Assembly: GCA_024697595.1 (NCBI GenBank)
Contig: JAILFK010000010.1
Coordinates: forward strand, 62,001-126,000
Direction: 5' to 3'
From: Lachnospiraceae bacterium
GTDB taxonomy: Bacteria; Bacillota; Clostridia; Lachnospirales; Lachnospiraceae
DNA: 64,000 nt
Position 1 is the stretch's first letter; every line of letters begins with the position of its first letter. The notes under the pieces are model-generated. The model made no database searches. It saw nothing but the letters and a program-made list of their open reading frames with translations, and was not told the DNA's origin. Positions 36,490 to 45,655 of this stretch are shown here, piece by piece. Made by a program: the position numbers and the translations under genes.

Positions 36490-37956
36490 TTAACTCAACT
36501 CTTTTGTCAATTTATCAATAGCCGCCTTTATTCTATTGATTGACTCTTCTTTGCCAATAATTTCCATAATCTCAGTAGCACCGCCTGGTGTCATCTGCTT
36601 GCCTGAAACTGCAGTTCTAATTGGCCATAGCACATATCCATTTTTATATTCATGCTCCGAAACAAAATTCTTGATTGCCTCATACAAAGCATCATTTGAA
36701 TAATCATCTAAAGATTCAAGCAAAGGCAAAACTTCCTTTAAAACCTGAAGTGATGTCTCTGGATTTGTCTTCATTTTTTTGTGAGAATACATTTCTATAT
36801 CATACTCAGGTACTGCTTCAAAGAAATCAATATGATCTCTAATATCAGGGAAAGTCTCTATACGAGTCTTCACCATTGTAGCAATCTTTTTCAAATCATA
36901 GTCCTTGGATATAACTTCCTTGATATAAGGCAATGCCATTTCATAGAAAGCATCAAAATCCATAGCCTTGATATATTCACCATTCATCCAACGAAGCTTT
37001 GTCATATCAAACACAGCCGGCGACTTATTGATATGTCTATAATCAAATTTAGCCACAAGCTCCTCTAGAGACATAATCTCCTGATTGTCCTCTGGACTCC
37101 ATCCTAAGAGTGCCACAAAGTTTACAATGGTTTCTGTCAAAAATCCCTGTTCTAACAAATCTTCATATGAAGAATGGCCGCTTCTCTTAGACAACTTCTG
37201 ATGCTCTTCATTGGTAATTAGTGGACAATGGACATATACTGGTACATCCCAGCCAAAAGCTTCATACAATCTATTATATTTTGGAGAAGATGATAAATAC
37301 TCATTTCCTCGAACCACATGTGTGATTCCCATAAGATGATCATCCACAACATTGGCAAAATTATAAGTAGGGTATCCATCAGACTTAATCAAAATCATAT
37401 CGTCCAACTCTGAATTGTCCACTGTGATTGTTCCATATATCTCATCCTCAAAAGATGTTGTTCCTGTTCTTGGATTATTCTGACGAATAACATATGGCAC
37501 ACCAGCAGCAAGCTTTTCATCAATCTCTTCCTGAGATAAATGCAGACAATGCTTATCATAAACTGAAAAAGTTTTGCCATCTACAACTTCCTGCTTGCAT
37601 CTTTCCTCCAACTCCTCTGGAGTACAGAAGCAATAATAAGCCTCGCCTTTTTCAATCAACTTCTTGGCATACTCAAGATATATTCCCTGAGCCTGTCTCT
37701 CGCTCTGAACATATGGACCAACTCCGCCATCCTTATCAGGCCCCTCATCATGGATAAGACCAGTTCCCTCCATGGTACGATAAATGATATCCACCGCTCC
37801 TTCCACATAGCGTTCCTGGTCTGTGTCCTCTATTCTTAAAATAAAATCACCATTTTCATGCTTTGAAATAAGATAAGCATATAATGCTGTACGTAAATTT
37901 CCAACGTGCATACGTCCTGTTGGACTTGGTGCAAATCTAGTTCTAATCTTGCTCAT
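36490..37956 (-). CDS. gltX: Glutamyl-tRNA synthetase
   Basis: 488 residues from the ATG at 37956 ([14 protein letters not shown]), six bases after GAGG; the ATG two codons earlier touches the ribosome site and is less likely. HIGH equivalent HVGN in [22 protein letters not shown] equivalent KLSKR ([11 protein letters not shown]). It charges tRNA-Glu (and in many Firmicutes also tRNA-Gln, followed by transamidation). Own promoter at 38062-38090. The protein shows full length and no oddities. Confidence 0.97.
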   Translation of the reverse strand: MSKIRTRFAPSPTGRMHVGNLRTALYAYLISKHENGDFILRIEDTDQERYVEGAVDIIYRTMEGTGLIHDEGPDKDGGVGPYVQSERQAQGIYLEYAKKLIEKGEAYYCFCTPEELEERCKQEVVDGKTFSVYDKHCLHLSQEEIDEKLAAGVPYVIRQNNPRTGTTSFEDEIYGTITVDNSELDDMILIKSDGYPTYNFANVVDDHLMGITHVVRGNEYLSSSPKYNRLYEAFGWDVPVYVHCPLITNEEHQKLSKRSGHSSYEDLLEQGFLTETIVNFVALLGWSPEDNQEIMSLEELVAKFDYRHINKSPAVFDMTKLRWMNGEYIKAMDFDAFYEMALPYIKEVISKDYDLKKIATMVKTRIETFPDIRDHIDFFEAVPEYDIEMYSHKKMKTNPETSLQVLKEVLPLLESLDDYSNDALYEAIKNFVSEHEYKNGYVLWPIRTAVSGKQMTPGGATEIMEIIGKEESINRIKAAIDKLTKELS

Positions 37957-38061
37957 TTCCATCCTCGCTTTTATTTATAATTTAATTATTTTTCGCTAAC
38001 TTTTATTATATAATAAATTTCACATTTTAGGTGTATTATATTATAAACTTTTTGCTAAATA

Positions 38062-38090
38062 ATCATAGGAAATAAGCAAGATTTTGTCAA
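38062..38090 (-). promoter_or_regulatory. Predicted sigma-A promoter of gltX
   Basis: Minus strand -35 TTGACA, perfect consensus (38085-38090), -10 TATGAT (38062-38067), spacing 17. It starts right after the stop codon of the DUF4956 gene. Confidence 0.75.
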
Positions 38091-38777
38091 TTATAATTCC
38101 TCTAGTTGATTATAGTCCATTCTTCCGCAAATAACTGTCAAATTACCATTTCTGCATCTGATTTCATCTAAAAATTTCTTTTCCTTTGTCTCATCTTTTA
38201 AAGCCACCTGATATGTAAGTTCATACATACTACCCATATTGGTTGTCTTTACTCGATTTAACTTTGAACTGCTTGTATATTCCTCAAATAGATCATCAAA
38301 AATATCAGTATAATCTAGGTTCTCTGGAATTGTAATTCTAAGTTCCTTGTCCATAGTAACCTTCTCTGCAAATTTAACTCCGTGAAGCACAAAGTGCATT
38401 CCGCAGATGGCAACTGTGACAACTGCTGCAAGAATAACAGCTGATACACTACATAAAATTCCAACTGTCATGGCAAAGAATATAAATCCAATCTCTCTTG
38501 AAGTTCCCTGCAATGATCTAAAACGAACCAAACTGAATGCACCAAGCACTGCCACAGATGCACCTAAATTACCATTTACCGCCAGCATAACCACACACAC
38601 CAATGATGGTAAAATAATTAAAGTTCTAGCAAAATTCTTGGATACCTTTCCTGTTTTCATGTAGGTTAATGAAATAATTAAACCTAAAATTAATGCTGCG
38701 CCTCCATATACACAAGCTGTTGTAACACTCAACGATGATGTTGATGATGTTATTGTTGTTAAAATTTCTGAAATCAT
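38091..38777 (-). CDS. DUF4956 family membrane protein
   Basis: 228 residues from the ATG at 38777 (MISEILTTITSS), preceded by GGAGGAGAG. The longer TTG-initiated frame starts upstream of that ribosome site. About four membrane helices occupy residues 15-135, with NLGASVAVLGAFSLVRFRSLQGTSREI, the DUF4956 hallmark, in the middle (read in parts). A cytosolic alpha/beta domain ends the protein. DUF4956 proteins are regularly encoded with VTC-domain proteins, as here (77 bases downstream of one), and are thought to be the membrane partner in a polyphosphate-type system; the function is inferred from that pairing. Confidence 0.87.
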   Translation of the reverse strand: MISEILTTITSSTSSLSVTTACVYGGAALILGLIISLTYMKTGKVSKNFARTLIILPSLVCVVMLAVNGNLGASVAVLGAFSLVRFRSLQGTSREIGFIFFAMTVGILCSVSAVILAAVVTVAICGMHFVLHGVKFAEKVTMDKELRITIPENLDYTDIFDDLFEEYTSSSKLNRVKTTNMGSMYELTYQVALKDETKEKKFLDEIRCRNGNLTVICGRMDYNQLEEL

Positions 38778-38853
38778 AATTTCTCTCCTCCATTGTTTCA
38801 AACTAAATCATTTTATATATTGTTATATATTCATTTAACATTTTACAAGAATC

Positions 38854-39558
38854 TTACTGTGCTCTTTTTTCCTCAGCCAACTGTCTCTTGTAAAAATTGC
38901 CATATTTCGAAAATGATGTGTCGTAAATCTCATATTTAGATAGTAATCTTGCAAACCAAAGTGGCATTGCATCACTGATTTTTACCTCCATCAAATGATA
39001 TCCGGCAGATAGCAAGTATTCATTATCGTTATCCCAGTCAAGCGTGAGATTATCTACTCTACTTCTTATATTTATGTCAAATGTAACTCTAAAATTTGGA
39101 TCTTCATTTCCAAACATTGCCAATCTGTCATAGGCAATATATCTTTTCGGATATAAATTATAATGTCCCAGAAAATAATCTATCTCATTAAAAATCTGTC
39201 CCTTAGTTTCTGGAGTGATTCCTTTTTCAATATAATTCAAAGCCTCTTCAATAGGTAATACCATTCTTCTCTTATTTACCAGGCCATTATATTTTTTCTT
39301 AATCTCTAGAAAATATTTTCCCTGTTCCTTTGGTTCTCCATAACAGCGTATTCTAAATTTTTCTTTATACTTTGGCTTCTCAATTGATGTTCTAATAAGT
39401 TCATTATCCTCTGTGTCAAAATATATATTTCTAATTGTATGAAGCCCGTATTCATCCTCTGTCATATAATTATCTAATTCAGATTTAAATTTCTTGTATG
39501 TATCATCATCAAGTAAATATTTCTTTTCATATCTATTAAATACAATTTGAACTGCCAT
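38854..39558 (-). CDS. VTC-domain protein (polyphosphate polymerase-like, TTM fold)
   Basis: 234 residues. Triphosphate-tunnel features: an opening strand NRYEKKYLL (Glu11, Lys13), then RNIYFDT, KEKFRIRCYGE with alternating Arg/Lys, YFLEIKKKYNG, KRRMVLP, and a late MEVKIS strand. These basic and acidic residues line the tunnel in VTC4, which makes polyphosphate from ATP. It lacks the SPX domain of yeast proteins, as all bacterial versions do. It leads a two-gene unit with the DUF4956 membrane protein. Start ATG with AAGGAGG nearby. Confidence 0.88.
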   Translation of the reverse strand: MAVQIVFNRYEKKYLLDDDTYKKFKSELDNYMTEDEYGLHTIRNIYFDTEDNELIRTSIEKPKYKEKFRIRCYGEPKEQGKYFLEIKKKYNGLVNKRRMVLPIEEALNYIEKGITPETKGQIFNEIDYFLGHYNLYPKRYIAYDRLAMFGNEDPNFRVTFDINIRSRVDNLTLDWDNDNEYLLSAGYHLMEVKISDAMPLWFARLLSKYEIYDTSFSKYGNFYKRQLAEEKRAQ

Positions 39559-39701
39559 AACTTTGTCCTCCTTTTGTTCTTCAGATTTCCTTTATCTGAT
39601 GATGTAATTCTAAAATCCCAAAGTGATGGCTATGTGAAGATGAAAAAAATTCTATTTGAATATTTCCCATAATATTTTTGTTAAATATTTTTTCACAATA
39701 A

Positions 39702-39905
39702 AAAAGACCCGCAAATCTTGATATGGACCCTCAGTTCAGTCCAGTAAAGAGGGTACATATGGGGATTACTCTGGATGAACTTGTTGGAAACATAGAACCT
39801 GATTACAAAAAATCAGCCACCGATAACGCTCTTTGGGCGATAATAAAAACTATTGATGATAACCAAAAAGAAAAACTATTGGCTACACTCAAAATATGGA
39901 AATAA
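39702..39905 (+). pseudogene. Remnant of an XRE-family regulator (C-terminal part only)
   Basis: The open stretch begins after an in-frame TAA at 39699 and could start translation only at ATG 39723 or 39759; no ribosome site is visible at the former. The reading KRPANLDMD... then MGITLDELVGNIEP resembles the last part of an HTH-XRE domain ('RRPNLDT...LGVTLDELVG') followed by the short tail typical of such regulators. The recognition helix and everything before it are missing. I infer a decayed regulator; it may also be a 48-residue peptide. Confidence 0.5.
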
Positions 39906-39908
39906 TAA

Positions 39909-39940
39909 AGAGCAGCTATCTCCATTGAGATAGCTGCTCT
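39909..39940 (-). terminator. Strong hairpin between the XRE remnant and the zinc-ribbon gene
   Basis: Perfect 14-base stem AGAGCAGCTATCTC/GAGATAGCTGCTCT with a four-base loop. The minus strand continues into a T-rich TTATTATTT, so it most likely ends the 39976-41899 gene run; there is no T-tract on the plus side. Confidence 0.75.
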
Positions 39941-39975
39941 AAACAAAAAGTGTCTAGTGCAAATCTAGTCCTTCT

Positions 39976-40245
39976 TTACATCCAGTTATAATCTCCACCA
40001 ATTACAGCAAGAGAAAGAAGCGCATCCATTCTCTCTACTTCTTCTTCACCTTGTACTACTAAAATAAGCTTTGCCGTCTCGGTAGCAACTGGCATTTCTT
40101 CATCTGGCCCAATTTCCATATTTGGTTGTTCTCCACAGTATGGGCAAACCAAGCTTGGCCCTACTTGTATAGATAAAAATCTATTTGCACACTCCCTGCA
40201 CTCATAAAACCCTGCAAGAGTGGTTCCATCTGGTACATAATACAT
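39976..40245 (-). CDS. Small zinc-ribbon protein, unknown function
   Basis: 89 residues from ATG 40245 (MYYVPDGTTL), with AAGGTG six bases upstream; a GTG three codons earlier overlaps that site. Two Cys pairs, CREC and CPYC, about 17 residues apart form a rubredoxin-like zinc ribbon. The second half is acidic then hydrophobic and beta-like (AKLILVVQGEEEVERMDALL). I do not recognise a family. It is the last gene of a four-gene run ending at the hairpin 39909-39940. Confidence 0.7.
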   Translation of the reverse strand: MYYVPDGTTLAGFYECRECANRFLSIQVGPSLVCPYCGEQPNMEIGPDEEMPVATETAKLILVVQGEEEVERMDALLSLAVIGGDYNWM

Positions 40246-40276
40246 AGTTATCACCTTCCTTGATATTTATCATCTA

Positions 40277-40864
40277 TTATTTGAATAAAAGGCTACATAT
40301 AATTCCTTCGATAGCGTAAAAAATAATAATCACCCTTCTCATTATTGCTTCTTGAATAAAAGGATCCTTCGCTAATCCAAAATATATATCTGCTTCAGAT
40401 GGCTGCGGAACTAACACAGAAATACAATAAACACCGGCAACAAACAGAGCCAATACAATTATAGCTAATATAATAAATAATCCCTTTATATTAGCCTTCT
40501 TTTCACTAAAGAATCCATAAAAACATAAAACGCTCAAGAGACACAATACATTCTGTAATCCATATAATAAATATCCTAAATTATAGAATCCCGCGTTTAT
40601 TACTGCATATATCCCATAAAAAGTCCCCGTCTCAATCGCGCACCAAAGTACTGCAAATACAAATCCCATTTTCAGCGCATGCACAATATTAGCTTCACTG
40701 GTGTAATCCACTACCATAAATACTGCAGCCCACATAACAAATACTAAAATATGATTAAGTGATATTTTTTGAAATGACATCTCACCATAACTTCCGAGTG
40801 CCAAAAATAATAACGCCTGAAACAATATTGCAATCTGTACCGCTGGTATTTTCTTTTCCGTCAT
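40277..40864 (-). CDS. Multi-pass membrane protein, unknown function
   Basis: 195 residues with about six hydrophobic helices (around residues 7-24, 38-53, 64-84, 90-115, 124-150, 175-193) and no recognised motif. A short loop before the last helix carries PQPSEADIYFGLAKDPF. The same run contains another small membrane protein (40880-41236) and the zinc-ribbon protein. No function assigned. Confidence 0.7.
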   Translation of the reverse strand: MTEKKIPAVQIAILFQALLFLALGSYGEMSFQKISLNHILVFVMWAAVFMVVDYTSEANIVHALKMGFVFAVLWCAIETGTFYGIYAVINAGFYNLGYLLYGLQNVLCLLSVLCFYGFFSEKKANIKGLFIILAIIVLALFVAGVYCISVLVPQPSEADIYFGLAKDPFIQEAIMRRVIIIFYAIEGIICSLLFK

Positions 40865-40879
40865 AATTATTCTCCATTG

Positions 40880-41236
40880 TTATAAAACCTTTATTATTGA
40901 AGGTCTCTTTTTTAAATATTTTATACGAACTTTACCGTGGTTACGACCACCTGTTTTTGCCGAAGAAATATATTTTATATATTTCTTGCCGTTAGCAACA
41001 TATTCAATTTGAAAATTTGTATTCCTCTGTGGAATTCTCGCAAAACCATCTCTAACAACAGTTTCAGTGTATGTATCCTTTTTTCCTGTTAATCTAGCTG
41101 TGGTCACTTCCCAATTGTTTTGATTTTTATCTCTTCTACTAACAAACATTATTCTAATTGTCAAAAGTATTAGAGGAGAAAAGAATACTAAAACAACAAG
41201 CAAGCTAGCCCACCCAGAATATAATGTTAATATCAT
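40880..41236 (-). CDS. Small membrane protein with a DUF3592-like beta domain
   Basis: 118 residues: one N-terminal membrane helix (about 8-30, WASLLVVLVFFSPLILLTI) then a basic beta-rich cytosolic or external part (TTARLTGKKDTYTE, NFQIEYVANGKKYIKY, KVRIKYLKKRP) resembling DUF3592-type domains. The resemblance is by eye only. Four bases after the 41241 gene, and co-transcribed with it. Confidence 0.65.
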   Translation of the reverse strand: MILTLYSGWASLLVVLVFFSPLILLTIRIMFVSRRDKNQNNWEVTTARLTGKKDTYTETVVRDGFARIPQRNTNFQIEYVANGKKYIKYISSAKTGGRNHGKVRIKYLKKRPSIIKVL

Positions 41237-41240
41237 TTAT

Positions 41241-41750
41241 CTACTCCTGATTTGTCATAGCTTTATTCAATAATTCTTCATTCGATGCAACATATACTGG
41301 TGAATCTAAGTATTCAGTAAAATCCAGTATTTTTTGAGTGTTATAACCTGTACCTCTGTCACAAGTAGCAACATATGCCGTATCCCCTGAATAAATAATG
41401 GGCTTTGCCATTAAATTTCCATTATCATAATACATATAGTATTGATAATCTCCAGTTTTATGTCTCTCATCAAGTGTGCTTATTATTGTGTATTCTTTAT
41501 CATCGTCTACATCATTACCAGTTATATAAGTATAAATATTTCCAGCCACATCTGATGCATATTCCATTCCTATGCCTTCTTGAATTGCATAAGAATTAAT
41601 TGTTCCATAATAATTGGCATTTTGTAATTGTTCAGTCTTATCATTATCTCCCAATAAAATAGTTACTCTTCCGACAGTACCATTTGTTTCAAATGACATT
41701 CGAGTATATACTGTATTCTCACAGTTTTCCAAATAATCCAAGCCCATCAT
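41241..41750 (-). CDS. Unknown protein, probably the 3' part of a frameshifted gene
   Basis: 169 residues as an open frame from MMGLDYLENCENTVY; no ribosome site precedes the tandem ATG codons. The content is beta-rich with many Tyr, Asp and Gly (YQYYMYYDNGNLMAKPIIYSG), like an extracytoplasmic repeat domain, yet there is no signal peptide. The frame continues open upstream of the ATG to a TAA near 41808, and a short ORF with a good ribosome site (41753-41899) lies just upstream in the neighbouring frame. Most likely one gene split by a single-base change. Confidence 0.55.
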   Translation of the reverse strand: MMGLDYLENCENTVYTRMSFETNGTVGRVTILLGDNDKTEQLQNANYYGTINSYAIQEGIGMEYASDVAGNIYTYITGNDVDDDKEYTIISTLDERHKTGDYQYYMYYDNGNLMAKPIIYSGDTAYVATCDRGTGYNTQKILDFTEYLDSPVYVASNEELLNKAMTNQE

Positions 41751-41752
41751 AC

Positions 41753-41899
41753 CTAAAAATGCAATATTTGAACCAAGAATTCGCGGTCCATAAACATCTG
41801 ATCTAGATTATAATTGGGCTCCAGAAGAATCATGTATATATCCGTCAGATTCTCCCCATGCTCAACTGCCACTACAGTTGAACTTCTAACTGTACTCAT
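41753..41899 (-). CDS. 48-codon ORF, probable 5' part of the split gene
   Basis: Starts at ATG 41899 (MSTVRSSTVVAVEHGENLTD) with AAAGGAG eight bases before it and a strong promoter (41946-41974) behind that, so this is where translation of the run begins. It ends at TAG after CAT TTT in a run of five T; losing one T relative to an ancestor would break the frame there and the next frame reads straight into the 41241-41750 protein. It could also be a genuine small peptide. Confidence 0.5.
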   Translation of the reverse strand: MSTVRSSTVVAVEHGENLTDIYMILLEPNYNLDQMFMDREFLVQILHF

Positions 41900-41945
41900 A
41901 ACACTTACTCCTTTGATTATCTAGTCATTTCAATATTCTAAGTAA

Positions 41946-41974
41946 TTATATAATACCCCTCGTCTACATTCAAT
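41946..41974 (-). promoter_or_regulatory. Predicted sigma-A promoter of the 41899-39976 gene run
   Basis: Minus strand -35 TTGAAT (41969-41974), -10 TATAAT (41946-41951), spacing 17, about 45 bases upstream of ATG 41899. The remaining bases between here and the hairpin at 42128 show nothing further that I can identify. Confidence 0.7.
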
Positions 41975-42115
41975 AACAACTATAGTATCCTTAATTTCAA
42001 GAATATTTTGCTTATATACCGAATGACATCATTGTTATATTGTGTAATATTTTTTCTAAAACACTTTAACAGTCCCCAAAACAAAATCATTTATAGTGCT
42101 CGTGGATCCCCGCAC

Positions 42116-42156
42116 AAAAAAAGCTCCCTCCACAGAATCTAATTAATTCTGTGGAG
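42116..42156 (-). terminator. Rho-independent terminator of the five-gene DUF5717 operon
   Basis: Perfect 11-base stem CTCCACAGAAT/ATTCTGTGGAG (42128-42138 and 42146-42156), seven-base loop. On the minus strand it is followed by GGAGC and seven T. It lies 17 bases after the stop of the cyclic-nucleotide-binding-like gene. Confidence 0.92.
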
Positions 42157-42172
42157 AAAGCAATAAACTCAA

Positions 42173-44425
42173 CTACATTTCATAGAAATTAATATTTTCC
42201 TTCATCTCATTCGTGACAATGCCGCCCTCTTTAGTATATTTATCATATACACCCTGAAGCCTTTTTACCATCTTCATATTATTGGTTTTATATTTATGAA
42301 TAGCATTGGTATACATCGGACTATCCAATAGTTTACCTCTAATTTCTTTAGAGAAAGGACAATATGTAAACATAATATTTCTCACGTATTTATTCAATCT
42401 AAATCCACCCTTGGACTCATATTTTATCCAGTTCAAATAATCCTTCACAAAAACTTCTCTAAAGTTGTTTTTAGCCCTGGTCAATGCTATCTTAAGCTGT
42501 TCCTTGGCCTCAGATGTCAAATCACGATTCTTTCTATAGAATTGTAAGTAATCATAGTAATCACTTGTCAAGCAATGCTCTCTGATATCATTCCAGCGAA
42601 CACCCTGAATCTTGCGACAAATTTCCCATCTATATCGACCTATAAGCTCAATCATAAGTTCATTCAAATCCGAACCTGTAAATATTGGAACCATAAATCT
42701 TGCCGGAGTATCATTTTTTACACTGGCTGTCTCCTGCCACATCATCGCCTTAGTTCCAGCGTTTGGCATCAAAATTATATCAGGTAAAATCTCTAGCATA
42801 AGAGATTCATGCTTCATATCGCCGCCTAACCCATGTGAATATATGGGTCTGTAAAATGCTGAAAAATCAACAATTCTAACCTGATTAATAGCATCATAAA
42901 CCTTATCTCTTGTGGTAAGCATCTTGTCAGGATCATTAAATAAATCCGTACCATTTAACACCGGACTAAAATTAGTAATATTTCCATAAGTAATTCTATT
43001 TACCACTTTGAACATATTGTCAATTTCAAATACAGTTCTGTCAAATGGTCTAGCCTTGATGGTTTCAATATCAGACTTATTAATATTTCCCTGCTTATAT
43101 TCATCTAATAAATATTGTCCAAAGTCCATGTCGAACTCATTTTTTGAAGGCTCTTTTTCACCAAAATAAACTGCCTTCAACCAATCAAACATGGTAAACA
43201 CATGATCAGATTGGCAAATTTCCATATGAGTAGCAACGCTAAATAAACCGTCTATCTTCTCATCGTCATCTATATAAGTTCTATCCATATAACCGAAATT
43301 CAAAAACATCTCTACCGTAATAGGAATATTTTTTTCTTCTACAGCGTTAAAAAATACTCGTTTATAGATATCATAGAACTCATTGGTACAATACCTCTTT
43401 AATTGATATGCAGTCTCATCCTTTTGAGTATTGCCATAGCATGTAGAAAAAGCAGTGAATTTCTCAATCAATTCCTCCTTTTCTTCGCCCTCATAACCTG
43501 CATAATCTATAATAAACTCCAAATCACTTGAAGCTCCAGAATTCTCCTCATCCCCAATTGCCGAAGATGACGAATCCATAGCTTTAACCTTATCAAACTC
43601 AGCCTTGCAATTATCTAACACCTCATCATTATAAATATTTATGCTAGCAGCAAAATCCAATAACTCTTCAATTAATGTTTCCACTTCATCACAATCAATA
43701 TTATTTTTCTTTAAATGAATCTCAAGATTTAAAAGCCCATGAAAAAAGTCTCTCTTTTTATCACACAACAAAATATCTCTGTTATATGTAAAAAATTTAA
43801 TCATTTCAGATATTCCTTGAGCAACACGATGCATTTGAGCAGAAGATTCCATTATTGCCCCAACACACAAACTATCGTCTATGGTATATAACTTCATGTA
43901 ATCCTCTAAAGCATTTGTCATCATACTTGCACAGGAATCCAATTCCCATTGATGAAGGGCATGAGTTACATTTAGAGGCTGAAATCCAGACACATCAACA
44001 CTATTTGCTGTCTCAAATCTATACTTTGCACCAAGTGTTTGATATTTTTGATAAATATTATCAACAAAAGTTATAAATCTATTGGCATCTCGATCCAATG
44101 TATCGTATACCCTAAACTGCTGATATCTCTGATTCATAGAGGTACGCAAAAATAGCATCCTCATCATCTCTTCTTTTTCTAAAAAATGTTTCAAATCTGC
44201 CACATCATGGCAGCTAAACAATATCATCGAGCAATCTGTCTTTGCTATATAATCACAGATAAAGAAATCCTGTTCTAAAATTCCAATAATGGAATTCACT
44301 CCCAATTCTGTCTCCACAAAATGATTTTTTTGAATAACTGTTCCCTGCTGAATAATATACCATTCTTTTACAGATTCATTCTTTTTTGCAATAATCTCGC
44401 CTTTTTTAATTTGTATAACTTCCAT
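42173..44425 (-). CDS. Large cytosolic protein with an N-terminal cyclic-nucleotide-binding-like domain
   Basis: 750 residues, no membrane segment or signal. Residues 1-115 fit the CNB beta-barrel (IQIKKGEIIAKKNESVKEW, IIQQGTVIQK, then ILEQDFFICDYIAKTDCSMILF). The usual phosphate-binding cassette (FGE...PRxAxV) is not recognisable, so the ligand may not be cAMP. Residues ~125-300 are helical. The remaining 440 residues form a conserved-looking region I cannot place (GYMDRTYIDDDEKIDGLF, LEILPDIILMPNAGTKAMMW, RYRWEICRKIQGVRWNDI). There is no HTH, kinase or cyclase motif. Last gene of the operon, with a terminator directly after it. Role unknown; a sensor or effector of the complex is an inference. 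Confidence 0.75.
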   Translation of the reverse strand: MEVIQIKKGEIIAKKNESVKEWYIIQQGTVIQKNHFVETELGVNSIIGILEQDFFICDYIAKTDCSMILFSCHDVADLKHFLEKEEMMRMLFLRTSMNQRYQQFRVYDTLDRDANRFITFVDNIYQKYQTLGAKYRFETANSVDVSGFQPLNVTHALHQWELDSCASMMTNALEDYMKLYTIDDSLCVGAIMESSAQMHRVAQGISEMIKFFTYNRDILLCDKKRDFFHGLLNLEIHLKKNNIDCDEVETLIEELLDFAASINIYNDEVLDNCKAEFDKVKAMDSSSSAIGDEENSGASSDLEFIIDYAGYEGEEKEELIEKFTAFSTCYGNTQKDETAYQLKRYCTNEFYDIYKRVFFNAVEEKNIPITVEMFLNFGYMDRTYIDDDEKIDGLFSVATHMEICQSDHVFTMFDWLKAVYFGEKEPSKNEFDMDFGQYLLDEYKQGNINKSDIETIKARPFDRTVFEIDNMFKVVNRITYGNITNFSPVLNGTDLFNDPDKMLTTRDKVYDAINQVRIVDFSAFYRPIYSHGLGGDMKHESLMLEILPDIILMPNAGTKAMMWQETASVKNDTPARFMVPIFTGSDLNELMIELIGRYRWEICRKIQGVRWNDIREHCLTSDYYDYLQFYRKNRDLTSEAKEQLKIALTRAKNNFREVFVKDYLNWIKYESKGGFRLNKYVRNIMFTYCPFSKEIRGKLLDSPMYTNAIHKYKTNNMKMVKRLQGVYDKYTKEGGIVTNEMKENINFYEM

Positions 44426-44455
44426 ATAGATACACCTCGTTATCTTTTATCCCCT

Positions 44456-45637
44456 TTATTTATCTAGCCCACATAATTTGTCTACTGATTTTATAATCTC
44501 ATTAATTTCAGGAACATAATGCTCATGTTCTTTCATCATTCGATCTATCTCATTTCGTTCACTTTTTACAATCTCTCTAACCTCATCAATATGATTTCTA
44601 ATGGCCTGACGTCTGGCAACCAAGGTATGTTTAATTTCTGTCATCTCATTCTCATCTATAATAGCCTTGGTCTGATTTAACCAAATCTTTCTATCATACA
44701 GATTTACTGTCTGTAATATTCTCATCAATCTACCATTAAAGAATTCTAAATCATCATTATTTCTAAGGAATTTTTCTTTTTCACGCACAGCTTCAGTATA
44801 TTGATCCCACATAAAATTCAATTCTGTAGAACTATTTACATGGAATTTCTCCTGAGTATAACTTACAGCTTTTGTGGCATTTACATATTTTAATAAAACT
44901 ACATTTAACATTTTGATAGTTTTATTTAGATTCTTTGTAGCTTTTTTCATATCTCTATCCATATTACTCAACTGTAAAAAAATGAAAAAAGCCCCAAAAG
45001 CACCAACTGCAAATAACAATATAAATGCTATAGACATATCAAACTCCGAAGATCTTTGAATTATCAAAAATAATACCAACAATAATGCATAAAAAACAAA
45101 CAATACAACAGAAATATTTTTATATAAATTACGCTTTTCTCTAATCTCTTCTCTCTCTATCTCCCACTGACTTTTTTTTGCTTCCAATATCACCTTATCT
45201 TTTTTAACCGAATCCAAATATCTTTCATTATCAAGCATTCTATGAATGGTATGCGGAACATCATCCTCATTTTGCTCCATAAGAACAAACTGTCCATCGG
45301 TTATTCTGCGAGCGGAATTCTGATATGCTGTTCTAGCTTTATTCAACTCCTCAATATTGGCAGCAACCTCTTTTAGCTCACCAAGCTTTTCTGGTGGCAT
45401 ATTTTCAATGGTCTGAATATCAGTCAAATAAGAAGTGACAATCTTATACTCAGCCTTTTCCCCCTCGATTTCCTTGGTCATACCAATTATTTGTTCGCAG
45501 GAATCCAAAATATAGCGCTCTAACTTCTTTGGATCTTCCCAATTATCAATGGTAGAAATCTCAGCATATACTTTGTCAAATGCAGCATCTATTTTCTTTT
45601 CTTTTTTACTTTTTTTACCAAATAATCTAAATGCCAA
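44456..45637 (-). CDS. Coiled-coil protein with two central membrane helices (TTG start)
   Basis: 393 residues. A very basic start (FGKKSKKEKK), then a long helical/coiled-coil segment (about 15-185), two adjacent membrane helices (about 187-209, ISVVLFVFYALLLVLFLII; and 216-236, SIAFILLFAVGAFGAFFIF), then a second long coiled coil to the end. With a short loop between helices, both coiled coils should be on the same, cytosolic, side. Start TTG at 45637 lacks a strong ribosome site; coupling to the gene 18 bases upstream is likely. No family recognised. It probably anchors the operon's soluble proteins at the membrane. Confidence 0.72.
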   Translation of the reverse strand: MAFRLFGKKSKKEKKIDAAFDKVYAEISTIDNWEDPKKLERYILDSCEQIIGMTKEIEGEKAEYKIVTSYLTDIQTIENMPPEKLGELKEVAANIEELNKARTAYQNSARRITDGQFVLMEQNEDDVPHTIHRMLDNERYLDSVKKDKVILEAKKSQWEIEREEIREKRNLYKNISVVLFVFYALLLVLFLIIQRSSEFDMSIAFILLFAVGAFGAFFIFLQLSNMDRDMKKATKNLNKTIKMLNVVLLKYVNATKAVSYTQEKFHVNSSTELNFMWDQYTEAVREKEKFLRNNDDLEFFNGRLMRILQTVNLYDRKIWLNQTKAIIDENEMTEIKHTLVARRQAIRNHIDEVREIVKSERNEIDRMMKEHEHYVPEINEIIKSVDKLCGLDK

Positions 45638-45655
45638 TTCTTTATTCTCTCAATC

